Below the pieces are notes generated by a model. It saw only the letters and a program-made list of their open reading frames with translations, was not told the origin of the DNA and did not search any database. A DNA stretch of 64,000 nucleotides from Paraphaeosphaeria minitans (lineage: Eukaryota; Ascomycota; Dothideomycetes; Pleosporales; Didymosphaeriaceae), in assembly GCA_015832175.1 (NCBI GenBank), contig WJXW01000002.1, positions 3,224,001 to 3,288,000 on the forward strand. Reading direction: 5' to 3'. The position numbers were made by a program, and so were the translations under genes. Below, in pieces: positions 44,463 to 57,596 of the stretch. Position 1 is the first letter of the stretch, and the number at the start of each line of letters is the position of its first letter.

Positions 44463-45660
44463 ATGGCGGCATATGGAACGCTCGTGATTGTGGTCGCTTT
44501 CACGCTCACCAGCCTCTCCACCTTCGTGGTAGCTCTGAGGTAAGACGCACTGCTCCAGTATCATGTAGCGCACAACACTGACGGTGACTAGATTCTATGC
44601 TCGCTACTACCTCGTTGGAAAACTAGGCCCTGCTGACTGGGTTATGCTTGCTGCGCTGGTTAGTCCGTTATTGCAGTATCATGTCAATGGTGCTAACTCT
44701 TCAGATTGCGACCTGGGGAACGCCCATCTTGAACTACTACCAAGTACAGTATGCGGACTACAGCGGCACCATCGACTCAAACGGTAATCTAGTACGCATG
44801 CCTCCACACACTTCTGGTCGACGGCACACTAACGCGTCCAGATCGTGGAGGAATTCAAGCGCATCGCAAGCGGGAGCCTCCTCACAATGTGGATCTTCCG
44901 CCTTAACTACATCATCAACCATCTGCTGATCAAAATGTCCATCCTACTCTTCTACAACTATGTCGCCTCAGCGTCCCGGTCATACTACTGGACCGTCCGC
45001 ATCATGCTTGGCTTTAACGTCATGTCTTGCCTCGCCATGGCCCTCGTCAGTATCTTCATCTGCAACCCCCCGCAACTGTCGTGGGACGGCGAGATCTTCT
45101 ACCAAGAGCTCTTCGGCATTTACTCCAAGCATTGTATCAACCCATCGCCTTTGTGGCTGACCCAGGCTACGTACAACCTCGCTACGGACGCAATCGTCTG
45201 GCTTCTCCCAATCCCATTCTTCCTGAACCTACACGCCATGCCCGTTCGAAAACGCGTAGAACTCGTCGCCATCTTCAGCATCGGCGTCCTCGCCATATCC
45301 GCCTCCGCAATACGTCTGTCAGTCACCATCCGCTGGCTATCCGGGTTCGACGAGCTGGGGTTGATGTTTACGCACATCCTCGTTTGGTCCCAAGTCGAAC
45401 AGCACTCGGGTATCATTGCAGCTTCACTGCCGTTCCTGCGCCCAATATTCCGAAAACTCGTCAAGAAGATGGCTACCAGGAGCACGAGCTCGGAGCTCAA
45501 GCTCGTTCCAAACATCAGTCCTCAAGGGCCACCGATGCCACCGCGCCCTCCGATCATTCCGAGCCCGGTAGCTACGTTTGGTAGCGATGACTCTTTTCGA
45601 CCACCTCCGACACCGTTGTCGCCGATTAAGCCGGAGATGGGCATGTTTCATACGGTGTGA
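44463..45660 (+). CDS. Rhodopsin-like seven-helix membrane protein
   Basis: Fungal-specific integral membrane protein of the SAT4/rhodopsin-domain family (related to Pth11-type receptors without CFEM). Four exons: 44463-44539, 44592-44658, 44705-44791 and 44842-45660, all GT-AG with 46-52 nt introns, about 349 aa. Seven helices can be assigned: VIVVAFTLTSLSTFVVA; ADWVMLAALIATWGTPIL; YIINHLLIKMSILLFYNYV; VRIMLGFNVMSCLAMALVSI; LATDAIVWLLPIPFF; LVAIFSIGVLAISASAIRL; HILVWSQVEQHSGIIAASL. The conserved ICNP plus WD pattern and HCIN between helices 4 and 5, and the closing LPFLRPIF, match the family. The tail is Pro-rich and cytosolic. The exon 1 ATG is the first downstream of plausible leader sequence; the start is less certain than the rest. 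Confidence 0.85.
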
Positions 45661-47911
45661 GATGCGAAGAAGATGAAGAATCAATGCTTCACAAGCATGT
45701 TGAAAACAAAATAACGAAAAGAATACGACGCTGGGCTTGCATCTCCGACACTTCCACAAGAATTACCTCTGATCACATGGAACCCAACAATCGGTTCCAA
45801 ACAAGCGGCGACTTGTCAATGACTGGGCCTGTCTTTAGAGCGCCTACTTGAGGGAATTGGACGCATGGAACCGCAGCTCAGTAACGATCATACGACAAAC
45901 AACGCGAGAACACGACTACAAAGGGTACGTTCACCCCGTACGAAAAGCCTCTCATCGAGAGCTTACGCCAGCAACGAGTCTCACGAAGACGCCACGACCC
46001 AGAGAGCACCCAGACCGAGAAATCGCAGTCTCCCCGCACCTCGATACCGTCACGACGTAACGCGACCACGAAAGCACCCATCCAGGACGAGTGCGAGGTC
46101 CCAAACATGAAGATATAATGTATAAACGAGGTAGAAATATGGCTTCTTTAGACGGCGAAGAGGAGAAGAAACATGACATGACATATCTACCTACCTACCT
46201 TGCCTAATAACATCAAGGGAAGACATATAAAGACAGCAAAACGTACAAAATACATCAATTTACACATCACCAAGTTAGACTCCACCCCACCCCCACCACA
46301 ATTGCTGTCCCAGTCCCTCCCACCACACCTCCCCCCTCTCCCCATCTCCCTGCAACCCACTCGCAGCACCAAACCTCCCCCCACCCCCCGCCTACTGTAG
46401 CTACATCCCGACCCCGTGCACACTGCACCCCGCATATATACCCAAACGCAAACCGTCCCCAGCCTCCAAACCCGATCCGGTTCCACGCATGGCGTGCTGC
46501 AGTGCCACGCACAGCCCTCCGCATGTGTGTGTGCGCTATACTGTGTGGGTCTCTTATGCGTCTAGTGCCTGGTCGATAGGCTCGGTAGCTTGGATATCTA
46601 CGGCGGGGGGTAATCTAGGGAGGTAGGTATGTAGCGAGGGAGAGGGAGAGAGAGAGAGACAAAGGGATGCCGGGGATAGCGTTGAATACAAAGCAAGACA
46701 AACACGGTTCTTTTCAAGCCATGGATAGATGGATTTATGTATGTAGGTATGCAGAGCCCGGAACGCAGACGTCAAACACGCGGGTACACATGTACATAGG
46801 CGCACACGGGAACTATGTAAAGTACGGCATCTATATTCAATCTGTTCACTCGCGTACCTACCTATCATAGGTACCGTAGGTACTACCTGGTCCGGATTGG
46901 CCATCACCAGGTACCCATACCTACCCATACCTACCTATACCTAGTATACCCATACCTACATTAGTAGATCGGAGTCCGAAAGAAGAAACCCGCACACCCA
47001 CCACCGCATGCTACCTCACCACGCGACGCTTTCATATGCTACCCATCCTGTACCGTATCAACTACCGTGATCCCATGTCCTAGCCTCCGGATTCGATAGA
47101 TCGTACGTCTCAGAAACGTCCTACATCTACCCACCCAGCACGGCGCCCAGCAAACCTCACCGCCCGCGCCAGACCAGCCCCATAGGTACGGTATCATTTA
47201 CCCGCTCCCCACCCCGTCAATCCGCTCGCGCAGCACCGCGTCGCCTCGCTCCGTCTTACGTACGCGTCGGAAGCCTAGATGCCGAATCAGCCGCGACCCC
47301 AGCGATGACGAGCAGGCGGAGCGAACGGGAGCGAGTCAGACACATTGGAAGCCACGGCAACGCGATGAAGGAGATTGGAGTAGTCAGTCAGTCGTTCTCA
47401 ACGTGGACTATCCTACAGTAGGTATATGCACCGGGGCTCGTCCGGTCCAGCCCACCCCCATCACGCACTCAACCACGCCCCACTGCATCCCGCCGTAAGA
47501 CTCGAAATGCTATTCTACATGAAAGATCGCAAAACTCGCAAATCCCCCATCCCACCAGACACTCCACCCACGTGCACCCTCGTCATGTATAAATGAAAAA
47601 CTCGCGCCCAAACGAACAACCCAAACAGAGAGAAGCAGAGCCGTACAACGCCGTGCTTTTTCTCTTATCCTCATTCATTTAATTCGCACCAGACATGCGA
47701 CCCTGACCCTCGCAAAAACACAAAAGCAATCGATTCCAGGTGTAGACGCGCCGGAAGGCACGTTCTACACTTCGCAATGCAATAACTGAAAACCCGTGAA
47801 CCCGTACGCACGCAAATGCAGTGAGTAGACATTATTGGTCATTGTATAGTTCTTGACCATATACATGTATCCTGGGACGCAGGAGGGTGATATGTGTCGC
47901 CGCTATGGCGT
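45661..47911. other. Long convergent intergenic region
   Basis: 2.25 kb between the 3' ends of the rhodopsin-like gene and NOT1. It includes a C-rich strand (about 46276-46400), a GA run (46637-46662) and many CTAC/TAGG clusters (46185-46202, 46850-46960). No supported gene. Part is presumably the NOT1 3' untranslated region. Confidence 0.5.
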
Positions 47912-50900
47912 CTAGGCAAGCGGTCGGGGGCTCTGCTGCGCATTCGTGAAAAGCGCGCTGAAGATGCGCTCAACCTGACAAGGTTGTTAGACTGGTGACG
48001 TCGAGTAGTTCGAGAAGCAGGGAACGTACCTCTGGCGCAGCCTTTACGAACGGCAGATCCCAGAAACCGTAAGTGCGATTCTTCAGAATCTCAAGGAGCG
48101 TGATGATAAGACCCCATGGGTGCGGACGATGCACCAATAGGCGCTCCATGAAGACGCGCGTGATCGTATGCTTGACGTCTTCATTGTCCTGGGAGCCGAA
48201 AAGGTGAAGAAGCGCGCAGCTGAAGTACTGCGTGTGGGAGTTCGGCCAACGAAGTTGGTTGGCAATGGCGCTGATGAAATGGAACTTGGCCTCTGGGCGC
48301 AAGTCCCGGGCAAGCGTCTCAATCAGTTTGGCTGCGGGAGCGGCGCCGTCGAAGATGGGGCTCTTTGCGCCTTGGATCGCAAGCGCGCTAGTTCCAATGT
48401 AGAGGGTGATGGCGTGGATCAAAGCAGGATCAGCTGTTGTCACGTCTGCTTCAAAGCCAGCAGGCTTGGGCTCGTCATAGTAAACGGCATTGCAAAGCTG
48501 TTCGACATCTTGAGCACGTGGCTCAGGGGCTCGCAGAATGCCATCAATAAGATCCTTGACGCCGGCTTGACGAAGCGTCTGGTCGAGATCGGCGCGAATG
48601 GTGGGTGCCTGGCGGCTGTCGTCTAGGCGATCCACCTTCACGCCCGTAGTAAAGGGATCGGGCATCTCGAGGATGTTCGAGGGGTAAGCACTGACGATCA
48701 AGTTGCGCAGCTGCGTGCAATGCATCGGGATACTATTGCAGAAGCGGAAGTGGTTCTCCGCCAGGAACTCGGGATAGTCGTGGTGAATGACGAGCAGAAC
48801 GCGCAGTACGCCACGGTAGAAGGTCTGCGCCATGATAGTCTCACCGGCAGGCCTAATTAGCTCACCCGTGAAGACCAGGAGAGTCTCCATAAGCTGTGCA
48901 AACACGTCCCATCCTTGGCTGTGGCTGTCGTCCAACAGTGCCGGGACGAAGATCCGATGCGACACCAGAGTCAACCACGAGAACGCAAATCGCGGGAAAT
49001 GCGTGGGCTGAAGGATGAGGAACGCCTTCGCGACAGCGAGGAAGATCTCGCTCTTGAATCCGGCGAAGACATCTTCTTTGGCAGCATCGTTGAGTTCGAA
49101 TAGAATCGAGGAAAACAACCGGAAGAAGACCTTCTGGCAGAATAGTTCGCTGTCTCCGCGAGCCCCGAGATTGTCTCCACGTCCAAGATAACTGTTAAGG
49201 ACAAGGATTACGACCAGCAGAATCTGGTCGAGGTACTTCGCCTTGCTTTCCTTGACGGCTCCCTCTTGTTCGCCTTGGTATACGATGAGATCCACAATGA
49301 GCTTAGCAAGCGCATCGACCTTGACAGTGGCAATGTCAGGGTTGCCGCTGCCGTAAGGCAGAGACTGTTCCAGTCCGTACGCAGTAACGGAAGCATCGAT
49401 ACATGTCCGGAAGAATTCGATCGATTCCCGGGGACTTTTGATCACCTGTGATACGTGCAACTGGTAAATGAATGCAGCGATGGACTTGTTTGGCGTGTCG
49501 GGATGCTGTAGGTGGACCCATTCATCAAACACATACTCTAGTTGATCCTTTAGGCCGGTTGAAGGTGGTGTGAGCTCTTGGTCTGCAGTATCAATTCGCA
49601 ACTTGTTGAGCAAATTCTTCCCAATCTCCAAGCTCGGATCTTCAGCGAGCCAGTTGGTAAGTGCGTCGATCGAGAGAGCAAAGTCGGCGCGAAGGGCACT
49701 GGGATGCTCGTTGAGCAAGATCTCATCCATAAGTATAGAGAGCATTTCCAGGGCAGCTACGCGGCGATCTTGGATTGCCTTGGCGAGTATTGTGTTCAGC
49801 CGATGCATATCCATTAGACCTACATCCATCAGAGCAACCATGACGGTGGCGTTAAAGATGCGGTCATCGTCATTGAGAGTCGCAAGCCACATGAGCACTT
49901 GCCTAGAAGTCGATACTGAGATCTCGCAGAGGCCGCCCATGAGATGCGCCAAGGTCTCAATCTCCAAGCGGCTGAGACTGTCAGAGAATAGGTGATTCGT
50001 GACTTGACCAGCGATGCGGAAAGCCCAGGCCTCCTTGTTAGGACCGGCGAAAGAGATGCTCGACACGAGCTGTTCAAATGTGTGGTGAATCGGGCTCGAT
50101 GACTGCAAGTCGCTGATGCGCTCTTCCGGGGCCTCTTTAACAAGACGCATCATCTCGCCGAGCAGGTCTTCGACACCGCGCCATCCACGCTCCAGTCCTG
50201 CGGGTTCCATGTAACCGTTGATCTGTTGCGGCGCAGGCGCATGGGCAGCCGGGAGGCTTTGTAGTCGGGGCTGTTGAGCAGCCTGACGAGGCTCGGCCGG
50301 AGCAGCAGCTGGAGTGGGCAGGTTCGGGACAGTGGCGAATTGATCTTGAAGAACGTCGGGTAGTTGTCTTCCACTGTCCTGCGATACGTTGTTAGCGTGG
50401 GGTGCGCCACGAGACTGCCTCCCGAACTCCTCGTAGATGGCAAGTTGTTCCCGGTTGAGACCTCCAGTGGTCTGCTTGTAGGGCTCCGGGATATAGAAGG
50501 CCCAAGGGCTGATGGCAGCGTCCTTGAACGGTTCGTTTGTACGTTGCTGGCGGTAGTCTTGGCGAGCCTGTATTGCCTCTTGTATCTGCTGATCAATTTC
50601 TGTTCGCGAAGATACCTCGGCCGCTTGCTCCACAGTGTTGCAAACGAGGTCCAGATTGTCATTCACGAACATGACCACGTGTCCTTCTGGGATGGCTTGC
50701 TCAGGCAAGTCTCGTGCCATGACACGGATGTTGTTCTGTATGCTCATGCGCAGGGGTTCCTTGCAAGTGACAAGAGCTAGAGCGCCGGACAGCGACTTGA
50801 CGACTGTGTAAGCTGCGTTGCGCAACTTCTCCTCGTCGGGCTCCAAAGCGAAGTCCTTGCTGACAAGTTGAGACGTTGAGATTGCTGCAATGGTGACAGA

Positions 50901-53900
50901 TCGTTCAACAACGGGCGCGATGATCTCCTGGATTGCCTGCTGCACAGCAGTCTCGAAAATCTTCTTAATGGTGCTGTGCGGCACAACATTTGTGCTTGAG
51001 GGAGGATATTGAAGTTGCGGACGGAAGTCGGGTAGAGCGGCAGTGATGGCAGCAGAAGAAAATCGTTCGCTGGGACCACGGGCACGTTGAAGACTCATCA
51101 GGCCCAGGTCGCCGAATGGCTCCAAACCATCGGGCGGTGGCATTTGACCAATGTACTCTTCTTCAATCTGTGGCCTCATGCGAATGCAAGTCGATGCCTC
51201 AATGTCTTTGGGATCGATGTTGAGCCCTTTGCAGAGGACTTCGATCTCGAACTTTTGGTTGAGCTTCAGTTCAGCATGCTCATACAGCTCTTTGAGCACA
51301 CTCAGGATCTCCATCAGCCACGGATTCGGAGGTTGGAAGATAACAGACTTGGCCGCTTGCGCAAGGACTTTGCATGTGAACGGGATCACCAGCAGCAGAC
51401 GATCCGTGGCGTAACCTTCAATAAGCAGATCCTTGAAGGAGATGTTGCGGAACTTGATCGGCTGATTCCGCGCGATGGTGAGAGACCCAAGCCAGCCGCC
51501 GAGGTTCTTGAGATGTCCGCGCTCTGTCGAACCCAAGGTTCCTTCGCTGTTGAGCATGGCAACCACGACGACGTACGTTTCCCGTAGCACTTCAGCCCAG
51601 AGGATCCTGTTGTCGAAAAGGTCCAGCATGTCAAGGTAGAGCTGCTGGAAGTTGGGCTGCATCTTGGCACGCTCTTCCACGAGATAGTTGGCGAACCACT
51701 GGTGATGTCTATCTTCCACGGCACCTGTAAGATCTCTGATCTTGTCTTGCAGGTTGCGTTCGGACACGTTGTTGAGTACAAATAGCACGCGATCTTGAAC
51801 TTCCTCGTCGGGGTCTTCGTACAGATCCGGCCGAAGTGTAGGGTCCACGTGAAGGCAGGTGAAGTTGGGAACAGCAGGCTCGGCCTGGAGCTGTTCGTCT
51901 GCGTGATTGCCATTCGTCAAGTCAACACCATTCTGGCTGTCACCATTCACCTCACCCATCTGTGAGCGTACCACCTCCTCGGCTTTAGTAAATATTTCCG
52001 TACCCTGGAGACCTGGGATGTTGAGCAGTTCTTCACAATAGGTCGGCCACTCGTGAAGCCGAGGAGAGTAATGGATCAGTGCTTGGAGACCAAACTTGTA
52101 CATGGAATCGTCCGGGCGATAGTCTTGAACGGCTTCGAGCACCATGGACAGGCCCACCCTAAGGGCCAGTCGCGAGAGCAAATTGTAGTTGATTATCCCA
52201 CCAAAGAGGACTGCTGTCGTGGCCAGTGCCTCCAGGGGATATTCACCGAAGCAGTTGTATTCGTCGAAGAGCCCATGAATCATGCAAGCAAAAAGATCCT
52301 GTTCGGCCGGATCCCGAGATTCCTTGTACTTCTTCAGAACGGTAATGATCTCCCTAACATCACTCTCGCTGCTGTACATGTTCTTGAAATGTTCTTGCAT
52401 CTTTTTGTCGGCCTCCTCTGGAAGCGCGTTCCCATTCTGTCCATTGGCATCGATAATGTCGTCTACATCCTCGCCGTAGTTGATCAATCGTGGATACGCC
52501 TGGATGCATCCTCGCTGAAGAGTCATCAGGTCTTCATCCGGGAGATTGCAGTCGGCCAGGAACCAAAGAATGGGATAGACGGTCTTGACTGGAAGAGGCA
52601 GACTGTTTGACATGTGTCCATCGTCCCGCGAACGCTGCATCTCCTCATTTGCTCGGGCGTTGAGGAAATTCTGCAAGATCTGGCGGAACAGAACGCCGGC
52701 TTGGTCGTAGGTCTGCTGTAGCCAAGGCTCAATTTGAAACAAGCCTTGCGCGTGTGCTTGTGCTGCCAAGTCCAGGCTTATGTCAGTGTTGCTGCGAATC
52801 AGTGCCTCCAGCCAACCGTTTTCTTGTGCGTGCTGTAAGATGACGTTGAGAGACATGTTTTCGCTATTATAAGCGTCGTTGAAACGCCCGATGAGCCATT
52901 GCGGATCTTGTTGCCAGAGCCCGTAGATGACGAACTCGTGTTTGGGTAGTTTCCTCCAAAAGTACGGTTCGAAGAGCTGCTTCAGCGCTTGCTCTTGCAA
53001 TGCGCCCCAAGGCTTGGGAACAGCGGCAGCGGCAACGAGGAACTCAGCTGTATGCGGGTTGATGACAGCGTCCGGGATGCCCAGGACTTGTGCGTCAGCG
53101 TAGGACTCTGCTGAGCGGAAAATCATCCCGAACAGAGCTCGAGTAGCATCGAGTGAGACGTATGGGTGCTTGACCGCTTGCTCCGCGATCGCTTTGACTT
53201 CAGGAGACCCATTCTCGAAAGTGGCCAGGGAATAGGACTCTCGGAGTCGCGGGATCTGAGCAACGTCGAGCTCTTCGGGGGTGCATTCGAGGAACCGGGA
53301 GAGGAAGCTCAGCTGCGTAAGTTCGTTCTGCCAGGCACCGCCCCACATCAATTGAATATCGAAAGCTTCGGACTCTTGTGCGACAGGCAAGAGAGCGTGA
53401 AAGATGGTCAAGAATTGCGCTTTCGACACGCGCAGGTTCTCGCGATCGAACGCGTGCACAACCTCCTGCCACTCTATGCGCTGACCCGTTCGATGTTCCC
53501 GCAAGGCAGCTACAAAATTCTTTGCATTGTAGCCTGAAGATACAGCCAGGAAAACAAGCACATTTGCGACCTGTTGATAGCTGATGTCTCGTGTTTCGGC
53601 GGAGGCGAGCGTTTCTTTGCACGCTTCGATCGACTCGGTGCCGCGAGGACCGGCGCGTTGTATCAGCTTGACGAGCGGGTTTTGTGAGGCATTGGACAGC
53701 TCGACCAGCTGCAGCGCGGCCTCGACCTCGACGGGCATCGCGCTGTGTAGATTCTGGTATCTGTATGTCAGGGCCGCGGTCAGCTTGACCACGCTCTCTT
53801 CGTTCCAGTCAGACGGCGGATCTTGGAGAATGCGGTCAACCAGCGCGGCGAGGTAGGTGGGTGAGTCTGGCAATTGTGTGGGGTCGGGTCGCGCAATGGC

Positions 53901-54951
53901 CATGAGAAGGTCGTCGGTTATGGCGCCAAGGATAGCGTCCGCTGTGTACAGTCAGCATTGTTGCGTGCCTTTGAGCTCGAGCACCAACCTCTCGACTTCA
54001 GTTCGATATTGCTGCCCAGCTTACACGCCGCAGCGAGCATGCTTTGCGAAAACACGTCGAGCTGAAAGTGGGATATGAATGCAGTCAGATCGAACTCTCG
54101 GAAGAGGTCGCCTTCAGGTGAGTTGAGCGACTCGGCAATCTTGAGAGCCTGCTCAGGGTCCGTCCGCAGCTTCTGCATCTCCGTCACCAGAATCTGGTGG
54201 TTGCCGTTGGGGTCTGCGCTGCGGCCGCCCGTTGAGAAAATGTGCGCGGCATTGTTCTGCAACAGGCGGCGGAAGTACTTGGAAAATACCTCCATGCCGT
54301 TTGAATCGATCAGCTGAGCGAGTCAGTATGGCCATGAAGAGTGAGGAAGGGGCTCAGGACACGTACCTTCCGGATCTGCTCTGCCTGCGTCTCCCACTTT
54401 ACGCGGTCCTTATCGTCCTTTACAGGCCCGAACTGGCTGAGCAACAGGAACACCTGGGCAATGACAATGCGTGAGAGGTTCTGATTATGCGCCGACGCGC
54501 TAGTGGGGTTGGCCGACGTGCTGGGTGAGCCCACGGTGCTCGACGCAGACAGTGAGGGCGAGGCGCGCACCAGTCTGGACACTGAGGCCCCTCCGCCGCT
54601 GCTCGACGCACCGCCTGCTGCGGCGGCGGAGGCCAGTTGTGAAGGCAGCTGCGAAATTATGGTCCTCGACCGGGAGGACAGCAGCTGGCCGACGGGTGGC
54701 TGCTGTCCCGTGTGCGAGGGCGAGAAAGGCGCCGAGGTCGACGATGCGGCCGACGACTTGCGGCTTCCGACGTGACGCACCGTGGACGGAGGCAGCGATG
54801 GGAAGCTCGACGTAGCTGGCGAGAAGCCCGGCCGCGAGCCGCTGGGGGAGGGCGTGTTGCGCTGTTCGTTGGTGATATTCGTGGAGATGGGGGTCAGACG
54901 TGTGCTCTGAAGGTGTCTCGGAGGGCCCCAGGGTGGTTGCTGGCTGCTCAT
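47912..54951 (-). CDS. NOT1: CCR4-NOT complex scaffold NOT1
   Basis: NOT1 (Cdc39) scaffolds the CCR4-NOT deadenylase. Four exons are reconstructed: 54951-54367, 54313-53989, 53941-48030 and 47974-47912, with introns of 53, 47 and 55 nt, about 2,294 aa, typical of the family. Joins are supported by conserved junctions: QIRK to LIDSNGMEVFSKYFRRLLQ, LKSR to ADAILGAITDDLL, and KAAPE to VERIFSALFTNAQQSP, which replaces a false end inside the last intron. The first 130 residues are Ser/Ala/Gly-rich and disordered, then come HEAT repeats. The CAF1-binding MIF4G region is near 1030-1240 (VEDRHHQWFANYLVEERAKM). The CAF40-binding DUF3819 is near 1300-1430 (IAPVVERSVTIAAISTSQLV). The C-terminal NOT1 domain is about 1930-2280. 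Confidence 0.95.
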
Positions 54952-55690
54952 CTAGGCGTTCCCATGAGCAGCGCGTGCGCAGGGAGATGGGCCGAGTATG
55001 GGGGTTGGGATGGGGATGTAGGAGGATATCTTGGGTCGCGAATGTCCCGCTCCCACCACCAAAGCGAATCGCGGCCGAATGCTTGGCATGTCCCAGCCCG
55101 CAATGGGTGGGCTACCTACTACCTAGATACTGCTGACTCGCCCGCTACCCAAGTTCAGGGCGCAAGCAGAATGCCCTCGCACGCCAGTTTCGGCTTCTAC
55201 GTCGCAATTCTGACAACGAGTGCAGCCATGTCGCCCTGCATTATTGGTGAGCACATGGGATGCAGTGCCGTTGGGCCTCTTGGGCAGTAGCGACTGCCCC
55301 GAAGCGCGCCTGCTCCCAACGAATAGACTACCTACTGTACGGCATGTTACCTAGGTACGGATGGGAGCCGTCTGTTGGTATTTTCGATTATCAAATCATT
55401 TCGATTCTGTCTAGACTATCTGCGCTACAATTCCTTGCCTCAAGTAGACGGGTGGCCGATGACGGGGGAAGCCACCGCTTAGAAGCATCCTTCTCTGTGT
55501 ACCTAGGTACCGTAATCCAACACCCGTCTTGGTTGAGGAACTCGGCTCGCAGCGCCATAGATAAACCTAAAGAAAAAGAACGCCATATCGACCATTCTAT
55601 CAAATCAATAATCAATACCCTCATTAAGGGTGACGCTTCTCACAACCTCGCTCTCTCACGTACCCACCCCTCAGCACCCCTTCCTACCTC
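54952..55690. other. NOT1 upstream region
   Basis: 739 bp between the NOT1 start and the 3' end of the secreted cysteine-rich gene, which reads the same way. CTAC/TAGG clusters (55112-55127, 55325-55355, 55499-55510). No supported gene. Confidence 0.5.
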
Positions 55691-56621
55691 TCAACAATCG
55701 CTTGAGCCGGGGAAATGCTCCATATCCGGCCATTGCGAATCAAACATTCTCTGGAAGCATTTATGCCTTTGTGTCGCGTGTTTGCACTCTACGAACTTTC
55801 TCTCGGCCTCGCCAGGGAAAAAGCATGCCGTCAATGTCCGTAGCTTCGACATTCTGTGGATCTTCTCCTTGCAGTCTTGCTTGTCACGATTATGCTTGCA
55901 GACAGCGTCGCATGCGCACTGGTTGAAAACGGAGGCGTCGCGGTCGCAGAGGTACTTGCAGTTGACCTTGGTTGACTTGCGTACTTGGAGGTGGTGCAGA
56001 GTGGTGTTGACGGCGGCAGCAGGCTGCTCGTCCACAAGGTCCGAGGGTTGGTGGCGGCGACGCTTCGAGTCCGCGAAGAGGGAGCGGTCGAGGTGCTCGA
56101 AGAGGTAGTCCTTGATACTGTGCTTGCTGAGGGTGTTGATGTGGTCGGCGTCCCAGGGGAACAGAGTCAGCGCGAGGTTCTTGCGCTGCTTCTTGTTGAG
56201 GTGCTCAGACTCGAGAAATGTCAGATATGAATCAGGTGCAAGAACATCCTAGTGTAGAGAGAAAGGAACAGGCGTTAAGAAGATAGTGATGGTGAGGTTA
56301 TCGTGTAGGGAAAGCGGAAACAGTGAAGCGGTGGCAAGAGTAGGCAACTGGGAGTGATGAAGAGGTAAAAGAAATTGAACGCTAGAGCGGATGTACCTTG
56401 TCGTTCGTACTGCCTTGGCACACAGCGTTGCAAGCTTTACCCTCTTCCCACTTAGGGCTCCTGCACAGACGTCGGCAGTTAATAGAGACAGAAGAATACC
56501 TTGCCTCTAGGTCGCTCTTCGGGGAAGGGAAGGAGAATACTCCTGTGTTGTTGGTGGGAACAGCAACGACAAGAGCGACAAGACCAGTTGTGGTGGCCAA
56601 CATGGAGAGAAAGTTAACCAT
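55691..56621 (-). CDS. Secreted cysteine-rich protein with paired C-x3-C modules
   Basis: Two exons, 56621-56397 and 56248-55691, joined over a 148-nt intron (GTACAT...CACTAG), about 260 aa. The start MVNFLSMLATTTGLVALVVA is a clear signal peptide, with cleavage near residues 20-24. Module 1 (about 49-68) has C-x3-C-x10-C-x3-C: NCRRLC, then ACNAVC. A charged, Lys/Leu/His-rich helical segment of about 115 residues follows (HLNKKQRKNLALTL, INTLSKHSIKDYLFEHLD). Module 2 (about 185-207) repeats the pattern as NCKYLC then CACDAVC. Three to four more cysteines follow (KQDC, TAC, VEC, HKC) and the last residue is Cys. No family is recognised. A TATA box sits 124 bp upstream. Candidate effector or defence protein by shape only; function unknown. 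Confidence 0.75.
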
Positions 56622-56744
56622 CTTGGTGAACAGTAGTTGAGTTATTGGACGGTGATCAAGTTGAGAAGTGGCTTGAGGAGTGACTGTGGAGATGGGATGG
56701 GATGAGATGAAGTTGAAGAGAGGACAGGGCAAAAGGAACGAGGG

Positions 56745-56751
56745 TTATATA
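56745..56751 (-). promoter_or_regulatory. TATA box of the secreted cysteine-rich gene
   Basis: On the minus strand this reads TATATAA, 124 bp before the ATG at 56621. A pyrimidine-rich leader (CATCTCATCCC-type) lies between. It is one of the best TATA matches in the window and suggests regulated, possibly strong expression. Confidence 0.55.
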
Positions 56752-57263
56752 GAGAAGATTTGACTAGACTTCGGGTTGAAAGTGTGGAGATGTTAGTTGG
56801 GATCTTTTTGTGGATAGGAACCACCTCTTTTCTTTGGTAAAGAGCGCGCTTCACTGTAGCTCCTTGACATGATGTCGGGCAAAGTCTGTTCCTGTGGTGT
56901 GTTTCTGCACCGGGGTCTCAACCGATCCTCATCTCAAGATTAGCATGGGGTCCACATGGGACACATGCCAGGCTGGTGATATTCTGGCGGGAAGTGAACC
57001 GTGGAGGCGAAGTATTGGTCTCTCAGCGAAGCAGCGTACGACGGTTGTAGTGCCCGGGATCCAAAGTCGAACCTCAACACGTGGGGAATTCGCACAGAAT
57101 GTACCTTTGCAAACAGGCTCAAGTTGATCCAAGTAGACTTATTGTAGAGCGAGGACGTGCTGCGCCCGTGATATCCTGGGTGCTGAGCGGTCCACTGCGG
57201 AGGTGCGAGGCTAGGTATCTATGTGGGTTACCATTGATCTCAACCATTGACACGCTGTGGCCC

Positions 57264-57314
57264 TTGATTCGCCATGATTCGCCATGATTCGCCATGATTC
57301 GCCATGATTCGCCA
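57264..57314. repeat. 10-bp tandem repeat
   Basis: Five perfect copies of GCCATGATTC, the last partial. Confidence 0.95.
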
Positions 57315-57344
57315 GGGCTATCTGATCATGGTTGTTGGCAAACG

Positions 57345-57524
57345 GCGCTTAGCTTGACCTGGCTTAGCTTAGCTGGACTGGGTCAGCCCTGACCTGACTT
57401 GGTTTGGTTCGGCTCAGCTTGACTCAACTTGGGTCGGACCTGGCCTGACTTGGCTTGGTTCGGCTTGACTTGGCCGGACTTGGCTGTACTTGGCCTGACT
57501 TGGCCTGGCTCGGCTTGGCTGGAA
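57345..57524. repeat. Degenerate CTTGGCCTGA repeat
   Basis: About eighteen imperfect 5- and 10-bp units built from CTTGG, CCTGA, CTTAG and TTCGG, strongly strand-asymmetric. It produces an artefactual frame rich in Trp/Leu/Asp on one strand and Gln/Ser/Pro on the other. Confidence 0.8.
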
Positions 57525-57596
57525 CACGTGATGCTGCTCGAGCACGGAAGCCAGCAGCGAGGCTCTATCTCGTTCACGGTGATCCCACAGGATGAC

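Noticed and set aside
47970..47974. NOT1 ending in the frame that stops at 47970
   Set aside because: That ending reads through a 55-nt GT-AG intron; splicing gives the conserved NOT1 C-terminus ending at 47912.
57055..57090. tRNA-like B-box (GGTTCGA) on the minus strand
   Set aside because: No matching A box, anticodon arm or acceptor stem could be built around it.
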